Of a stretch of 64,000 nucleotides of DNA, positions 59,101 through 64,000 are shown one piece after another (positions within the stretch are counted from its first letter, which is position 1; every line of letters begins with the position of its first letter). The stretch is from JADCRZ01 sp037718865 (GTDB taxonomy: Bacteria; Bacteroidota; Bacteroidia; Chitinophagales; Chitinophagaceae): contig JBBJMP010000025.1 of NCBI GenBank assembly GCA_037718865.1, forward strand, positions 17,571 through 81,570, given 5' to 3'. The translations under genes and the position numbers were made by a program. The notes beneath the pieces were generated by a model. It was not told the DNA's origin. It was given only the letters and a program-made list of their open reading frames with translations, and made no database searches.

Positions 59101-60297
59101 ATGCCTCTTTCTGACATGCAATGTCGTGCTGCCAAGCCGAAAGATAAACCGTATAAACTTTCCGACAGTGAAGGCCTCTATTTGGAAATCATGCCATCCG
59201 GCTCAAAGTATTGGCGTTTAAAATATCGAATCCATGGTAAAGAGAAACGCCTTGCTCTCGGTATATATCCAGAAGTGCCACTCATTGAAGCAAGGAAGAA
59301 AAAGACGGATATTAAAGTCGAACTCAAAGAAGGCAAAAATCCACTTTTATCCCGGCTGGAAAAGGCACAAACACAAATATATGCCGATAGCCAAACTTTT
59401 GAGGCTGTCGCAATGGAGTGGTATGCAACCCAGTTAGATCACTGGGACCCGCGATACGCAAAAACCGTTTTACATCGGTTGGAAAAATATGTCTTCATTG
59501 AGATCGGCAATTATCCGATAAATGCGTTGAAGCCTCTGCTACTTCTAAGCTGCCTGCAGAAAATAGAAAAAACTGCTCCCGAAATGGCACGACGCGTAAA
59601 GCAACTGTGCAGCCATATTTTTAAGTACGCTATCGTCACTAACCGGATCGAGCATGATGTTACTTATGGCTTGGAATGTGCTTTGAAGAAATTTAAAAGA
59701 GGTCACTTCGCTGCTTTGTCGGTGGATGAACTTCCGGAATTTCTAAACACTTTGCACAATCATAAAGCCAGGCTTTCTCGCCAAACGTACCTCGCCATTC
59801 GGCTAATGTTTTTGACTTTTGTTAGAACTGGTGAACTCGTGGAGGCAAAGTGGACCGAGATCGACCTTGATAAAGCTATGTGGATTATTCCGGCAGAACG
59901 CATGAAAATGGGAAGTGAACACATGGTTCCGTTGGCTAAGCAATCAATAGCGATACTAAAAGAACTTAAAGAAATGAATGGCAAGCGCGAATTTGTTTTT
60001 CCAAGTTTACCGCGACCCAAAAAGTCTATAAGTAAGGGAACAATTCTCATGGCTCTAAAGCGTATGGGATATAAAAACAGAATGACTGGGCATGGATTTA
60101 GATCGCTAGCCTTGGGGATCTTAAAAGAGAAGCTTCAACTTTCCCATGAAGTAGCTGATAGACAACTCGCTCATGTACCAAAAAACGGTACAGATAGAGC
60201 TTATGACAGAGCCAAATTTTTACCTCAGAGATCGATGATGATGCAACAATACGCCGATTATCTGGACAAAGTTTACACACAATTCGTAATAACTTAA
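59101..60297 (+). CDS. int: P4-type tyrosine recombinase (integrase)
   Basis: A 398-residue phage integrase of the P4/DUF4102 type. The N-terminal arm-binding domain (CRAAKPKDKPYKLSDSEGLY, RIHGKEKRLALGIYPEVPLI) is typical. Catalytic residues appear in order: Arg in LTFVRTGELVEAKW, Lys before EHMVPL, H-x-x-R in TGHGFRSLA, the second His in RQLAHVPKNG and the nucleophile Tyr in RAYDRAKFL. HGFR has the normal spacing, so the protein should be active. It would move the island that holds the Fic, DUF4062 and hsdMS genes, though no tRNA target is visible and the second att site may lie outside the window. Confidence 0.93.
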   Translation: MPLSDMQCRAAKPKDKPYKLSDSEGLYLEIMPSGSKYWRLKYRIHGKEKRLALGIYPEVPLIEARKKKTDIKVELKEGKNPLLSRLEKAQTQIYADSQTFEAVAMEWYATQLDHWDPRYAKTVLHRLEKYVFIEIGNYPINALKPLLLLSCLQKIEKTAPEMARRVKQLCSHIFKYAIVTNRIEHDVTYGLECALKKFKRGHFAALSVDELPEFLNTLHNHKARLSRQTYLAIRLMFLTFVRTGELVEAKWTEIDLDKAMWIIPAERMKMGSEHMVPLAKQSIAILKELKEMNGKREFVFPSLPRPKKSISKGTILMALKRMGYKNRMTGHGFRSLALGILKEKLQLSHEVADRQLAHVPKNGTDRAYDRAKFLPQRSMMMQQYADYLDKVYTQFVIT

Positions 60298-60418
60298 AGG
60301 CCGCAGATTAACGTTTAAAACCTTGATGCAATCAGTATTCAAACGCTAGTTATATTTTATTTGAAGTTACGGGTGCGACCATGGGCAATGAGTTAAAAAT
60401 TTACCATTCAGCTTTATC

Positions 60419-61657
60419 TTATATTTCCAAGAGCTGTTGCATCCATGGATGTTTATCGGAACGCTGTCCCCGCAATAAATATCTCATTTCACCACTGTAG
60501 ACAGCTTCTTTACTTATACTACGCTGTATAAGCTTTAATACCCTGACAAATTCAGTTCTTTTCGCTTTATCTGTATGCGAAAGTTCAAACAATCTTTGCG
60601 CTTCCAAAATATCTGATGCCGCAACCTTAGTCTTACTTATAGACGCTAAATTTGTAGTTTGTTGGCCTTTATCAAAAAAATATTTTTGTCCAAATTCATT
60701 AGTAAAATAGGAAATCCATTTAGAAGGAAACCTTTTATCTTTCAAGCGCACACGAAAAACATGATTTTGATGAATACAATTTTCAATTTCATCATCCCAA
60801 ACCCAGCCTCGGCCGAGCTTATCTCGATCACCGCCTTCATTCATTAAAATATCACCCTTAATAAGACGGAGTTTCTGGCGTTCGAGCGTGGTAGCTTGAA
60901 CATACTTGACTTCTGACAAATTTAGATAACCACGCTGAACATTTGCAACTCGCAAATAAGGTGTTGTTTTTGTAATTTCGGTAGGTTTGCGTTTTTTCCC
61001 TAAAGTTAACCCCGTTTGAATTTCGGCAATATCGCCAAGTGACTGGACCTTCCATGAATTGGGAATTCCGTTATCACCATTTAATTGATTACCATCGCCA
61101 TTTGCAATACGCCAACCGGTGGTCCATTTTCCACTAAAGCCATCAGCAAGGATTGCTTGTTTGTATTTCTCACCAAGGGACAAAATGTGGTCAATGTGAA
61201 ATTGAGCACGCTCTAATTTTGAAATTAAAATATCGATCTTAGCAGATATTCGTCTTTGCTCAGCAAAGGGTGGTAAAGCAATTTCGATTGAGTATACATC
61301 TTCTCTATTAAGTCCAGGAATTGCAGTTGCACGATTCATTGAAGCCAAGCCTAAAGACTTTAAAAGATACTTCGTAAATGAAGAATCGCATATACTGAAA
61401 TCATTTATAAAATAGGTTGTGTCAATAGGCCAACAGTCAGACTCAAAAAAATGAACTTCTCCAATACTGCCCTTACGCCCAACAATTATGCAAGGGCCCG
61501 CTACCAATGACAAATTATGATACCCAACAATGCCATTTGAGCCATAAACAGGGTATGAACCAAATACGCGAGATTTTGCTGGAAGACTTCTCCCATAATT
61601 TAAAGATAGAACTTCTCCAAGGCGTCTGCGAAGCCACCCCTGTGGTAAATTATTCAT
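60419..61657 (-). CDS. hsdS: Type I restriction-modification specificity subunit HsdS
   Basis: A 412-residue HsdS with two target-recognition domains. The first spans about residues 1-150 (LPQGWLRRRLGEVLSLNYGR, YPVYGSNGIVGYHN, CIIVGRKGSIGEV) with the conserved helix after it (FAEQRRISAKIDILISKLER). The second starts near 205 (IPNSWKVQSLGDIAEIQTGL, KTTPYLRVANVQRGYL, KGDILMNEGGD). It sets the bipartite DNA sequence that the complex methylates. The ATG overlaps the hsdM stop in an ATGA arrangement. The second spacer helix looks shorter than usual, so a slight C-terminal alteration is possible. Confidence 0.9.
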   Translation of the reverse strand: MNNLPQGWLRRRLGEVLSLNYGRSLPAKSRVFGSYPVYGSNGIVGYHNLSLVAGPCIIVGRKGSIGEVHFFESDCWPIDTTYFINDFSICDSSFTKYLLKSLGLASMNRATAIPGLNREDVYSIEIALPPFAEQRRISAKIDILISKLERAQFHIDHILSLGEKYKQAILADGFSGKWTTGWRIANGDGNQLNGDNGIPNSWKVQSLGDIAEIQTGLTLGKKRKPTEITKTTPYLRVANVQRGYLNLSEVKYVQATTLERQKLRLIKGDILMNEGGDRDKLGRGWVWDDEIENCIHQNHVFRVRLKDKRFPSKWISYFTNEFGQKYFFDKGQQTTNLASISKTKVAASDILEAQRLFELSHTDKAKRTEFVRVLKLIQRSISKEAVYSGEMRYLLRGQRSDKHPWMQQLLEI

Positions 61658-63069
61658 AGTAATATCTCAGGCCCTTTAATGTCCAGCTCTTCCGAAAGAT
61701 TTTCGATTTCTTGCATAGCTTCACGCAAATGATTTAATATTGCCGCGGCAATTTCCTCCGGCTCAGATAATGTTTCATCAAGGTCAGGGTTGGTATTTCC
61801 TAGCCAAGAGATATCAAGATTATCCATACGATCTGCAATTTGCTGACGATTAAAAGATCGCCAACGCCCACCTTCATTATCATCCGATTGTCGCTTAAGC
61901 CCATTACGATTATCGTGATATTTTTGTTCGAAGTCAAAAAAGTCTTGAGAACTCAAGGGCCTTTTTCTACCAAATTTAATTGGACTGGTGCGCATATCAT
62001 AAATCCAAATTTCTTTGGTATTTTGAGTTTCAGAATAGCCGCGGGTAAAGAACATCACATTTGTTTTAACTCCCTGACTATAAAATATTCCGACTGGCAA
62101 CCTAAGAATTGTATGTAGATCGCACTTATCCATCAACTCCTGACGTATTCGTTTGCCTACACCTTCTTCGAATAAAACATTATCTGGAAGTACAACAGCA
62201 GCTCGACCTCCCTTTTTTAATCCTAAGTAAATATGTTGCAAAAAAGCAAGTTGCTTATTTGTTGTGTTTGAAATATCGTCACGCTTTTTACGCACACTGC
62301 CAGCTTTCGCCCCAAATGGAGGATTTGCTAAAATGATATCCGCAGGAGAAAGAGCCTTAGCATCTTTGGTAAGGGCATCCCCTAGAATTAGGTTAGAATC
62401 TAATTGGTGAAGAAAGGCATTCATTAAGCAAATTCTAAAAGTGCCTTTTTCAATTTCAACACCTTCATATCGTGGTGGATTTTTCTTATATGCCTCTACA
62501 GAATTTTTATCACGGATGTATTGATCAGCTGAAATTAGAAAGCCGCCACTACCAACCGCTGGATCCTGAATTATCTGACCTAAAGACGGTTGTATTAATC
62601 TGATAATACTGTCGACCAAAGCACGAGGAGTAAAATACTGCCCCGCCCCTGATCGTGCGTCTTGTGAATTCTTCGCCAGCAATCCTTCATAGATATCGCC
62701 CATGCCATCTATGGTGATGGAGTGCCAATCAAGTTTTGCAATTCCTTCAATCACAGCTTTTAAATTTTCCGAGTGGGAAAATACTGTCGTTGGAAAAGCA
62801 TATATCCTTCTAACAATTTCATTTTCAGCATGCCCGCCAAGATAAGTAAGCATGTCCCGATATTCGGTTAGAAGATCGGATCCCTGATAATCAGCTAGCC
62901 GTTGCCATCGACAATCTTCAGGAAGTAAATATTCGGTCTTATTTTCTTGAGCGATTTTTAAGAATAATAAGTATGTCAGCTCTGATACGTATTCGTGATA
63001 ACTGATTCCATCGCCTCTAAGTATGTTACATAAACTCCAGATTTTTTGAATTATATTTTCATTTTTCAT
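61654..63069 (-). CDS. hsdM: Type I restriction-modification methyltransferase HsdM
   Basis: A 471-residue N6-adenine methyltransferase. The helical N-terminal domain (LRGDGISYHEYVSELTYLLF) is followed by the SAM-binding motif DPAVGSGGFLISADQY near residue 165 and the catalytic NPPFGAKAGSVRKKR near 250. With HsdS it forms the modification complex that protects host DNA. The translational coupling to hsdS is conserved. No hsdR gene is present on either side within the window; the region upstream of the start is interrupted by IS66 copy C only 20 bp before the ATG, so normal expression and a missing hsdR are both open questions. Confidence 0.93.
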   Translation of the reverse strand: MKNENIIQKIWSLCNILRGDGISYHEYVSELTYLLFLKIAQENKTEYLLPEDCRWQRLADYQGSDLLTEYRDMLTYLGGHAENEIVRRIYAFPTTVFSHSENLKAVIEGIAKLDWHSITIDGMGDIYEGLLAKNSQDARSGAGQYFTPRALVDSIIRLIQPSLGQIIQDPAVGSGGFLISADQYIRDKNSVEAYKKNPPRYEGVEIEKGTFRICLMNAFLHQLDSNLILGDALTKDAKALSPADIILANPPFGAKAGSVRKKRDDISNTTNKQLAFLQHIYLGLKKGGRAAVVLPDNVLFEEGVGKRIRQELMDKCDLHTILRLPVGIFYSQGVKTNVMFFTRGYSETQNTKEIWIYDMRTSPIKFGRKRPLSSQDFFDFEQKYHDNRNGLKRQSDDNEGGRWRSFNRQQIADRMDNLDISWLGNTNPDLDETLSEPEEIAAAILNHLREAMQEIENLSEELDIKGPEILL

Positions 63070-63089
63070 AGCGACCTTCTTGATAGTAG

Positions 63090-64000
63090 GTAAGCACTAG
63101 AGCAAATACCTGCCATCGGTGTTATAATACGCATTAAATTTACCAGGACTTTTTTACCCTTATTTTTTATCTCATTAGATATAACAATTAATATTTTAGG
63201 CTGGCGGCTTTGAAGGAGATACTGAATTTACAGGATCAGGTTTCCATTTATTAGGTAGTAGTTCATCGAGCCTGTTTTTCGGGAAGATTTCTATTCTTTT
63301 CATCACATCCAACAACCATTGATAGGGATCTATCTGATTCATACGACAGCATTCCATTAGGGAATACATTAGAGCCGCTCCTTGAGCATGATCAAGAGAT
63401 CCCAGGAAGAGCACATTTTTTCTGTTTATTGCTATTGGGCGTATGGCTCGTTCCAAACGGTTGTTATCAATTGGAGCATGGCCATGCTTAATATATTGAG
63501 TTAGTCCTTCCCAGATGTTAAGGCAGTATTGGATGGCCTGCCGGACTGATTCCTTCGGAGCATAGTCCTCTATTTTTTCCTCCAGGAAAGCTTTTAGTTT
63601 TTCAAGGATACGACCGGAACGTTTTCGAAGTTTCTTTATTCTTTTGGGAGCCAGTCCCTGGGCTTGTTTTTCAATAGCATATAGCTGACCTATCATACTT
63701 ATGATCCTGACCAGGACCGCATCGGGATACTTAGGGTTTTTAGCTTCCAGAAATTTTCGTCTCGCATGTGCCCAACAATTTAAATTTGTGATACTCATTT
63801 CTGACTCCCGGGCCAACTTACTGTAAACGCAGTATCCATCTGTCATCAGCAGCCCTTCATAGCTATTCAATAAGCGTTTAGCCTGTACTGTTGCTCTGGT
63901 GCCGGAAAAATCAAACAGGATAAGACCTTGCTCTCTATTGAGTATACCCCACATCATCCCCTTCATAACTGCTTTGCCTTTGGCAATACCTGTAGCTATT
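63090..64000 (-). mobile_element. IS66 family element, copy C (cut by window edge)
   Basis: Starts with the right terminus GTAAGCACTAGAGCAAATAC and matches copy A from its right end for all 911 visible bases, as far as compared. The element is inserted upstream of hsdM in the opposite orientation to copy A. The flanking octamer on the visible side is GATAGTAG. Confidence 0.9.
63196..64000 (-). CDS. tnpC: IS66 family transposase TnpC, C-terminal part (copy C)
   Basis: The C-terminal 268 residues of the same transposase as in copy A, including LLMTDGYCVYSKL, CWAHARRKF and the catalytic Glu in PIDNNRLERAIRPIAINRKN. The frame stays open to the window edge (IATGIAKGKAV), so the gene is probably complete beyond it. 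An ATG inside the frame at 63966 is not the real start. Confidence 0.92.
   Translation of the reverse strand, partial: IATGIAKGKAVMKGMMWGILNREQGLILFDFSGTRATVQAKRLLNSYEGLLMTDGYCVYSKLARESEMSITNLNCWAHARRKFLEAKNPKYPDAVLVRIISMIGQLYAIEKQAQGLAPKRIKKLRKRSGRILEKLKAFLEEKIEDYAPKESVRQAIQYCLNIWEGLTQYIKHGHAPIDNNRLERAIRPIAINRKNVLFLGSLDHAQGAALMYSLMECCRMNQIDPYQWLLDVMKRIEIFPKNRLDELLPNKWKPDPVNSVSPSKPPA

Noticed and set aside
1..64000. CRISPR arrays, tRNA and rRNA genes
   Set aside because: No regularly spaced direct repeats and no tRNA T-loop/acceptor arrangement were found on reading both strands; a covariance search could still reveal a missed tRNA.

Overview
The window looks like chromosome of a member of the Bacteroidota, most likely a Chitinophagaceae-type organism. 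The sequence shows a type IX secretion (T9SS) C-terminal sorting domain, the GIGT..P secreted-protein motif typical of the phylum, several lipoproteins, a DUF5009-type acetyltransferase, a sensor kinase with a periplasmic propeller, and promoters of the TTTG-19-TAnnTTTG form. I found no tRNA, rRNA or CRISPR array.

Region 1 (1-30 kb) is mostly ordinary chromosome. On the minus strand lie a photolyase (cut by the left edge), a class IV aminotransferase and a LuxR-type response regulator. Two tiny single-span membrane proteins, two large secreted proteins, a DUF4198 protein, YjbQ and an MFS/PAT permease follow. A tight four-gene minus-strand operon (9.7-14.4 kb) combines a GH109-like NAD-dependent glycosidase/oxidoreductase, a lipoprotein amidohydrolase, a heparan-glucosaminide-type acetyltransferase and a GT2 glycosyltransferase, and suggests amino-sugar glycan processing. 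Next come a 1126-aa RecB-nuclease/RNase H-like/helicase fusion, a GH43 C-terminal remnant, a large secreted glycosidase-like protein, a DUF72 protein, an alpha/beta hydrolase, a berberine-bridge-type oxidase and the imuA-imuB-dnaE2 mutagenesis operon. A hairpin repeat is scattered between the genes of 20-30 kb.

Region 2 (30-44.5 kb) begins with debris: a WD40 pseudogene, the tail of an ISL3 transposase and a frameshifted excisionase-like gene. It then carries a response regulator with a TPR membrane protein, two lipoprotein serine hydrolases of the penicillin-binding/beta-lactamase fold, a propeller sensor kinase, a VanX-like D-Ala-D-Ala dipeptidase, and a lipoprotein that has a decayed duplicate. 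Between these genes a diverged leader module is repeated several times. The gene content suggests a cell-wall theme, but that is inference.

Region 3 (44.5-56.5 kb) is a stack of mobile elements. An IS4-type transposase is broken by an IS66 element. A second IS66 lies head to head with it and forms a 2589-bp inverted repeat. Behind that is an IS630 element whose transposase gene is split, beside the codon for its last catalytic residue, by a group II intron. The intron reverse transcriptase is itself split by an ISAon1-type element with an 8-bp target duplication. Removing the insertions on paper restores both reading frames.

Region 4 (56.5-64 kb) looks like a small integrative island: a DUF4062 protein, a Fic protein with two operator-like palindromes at its start, a P4-type integrase with repeated GGGGGAC sites, and hsdM-hsdS of a type I restriction-modification system. 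A third IS66 copy sits 20 bp upstream of hsdM and runs off the right edge. No hsdR is visible.
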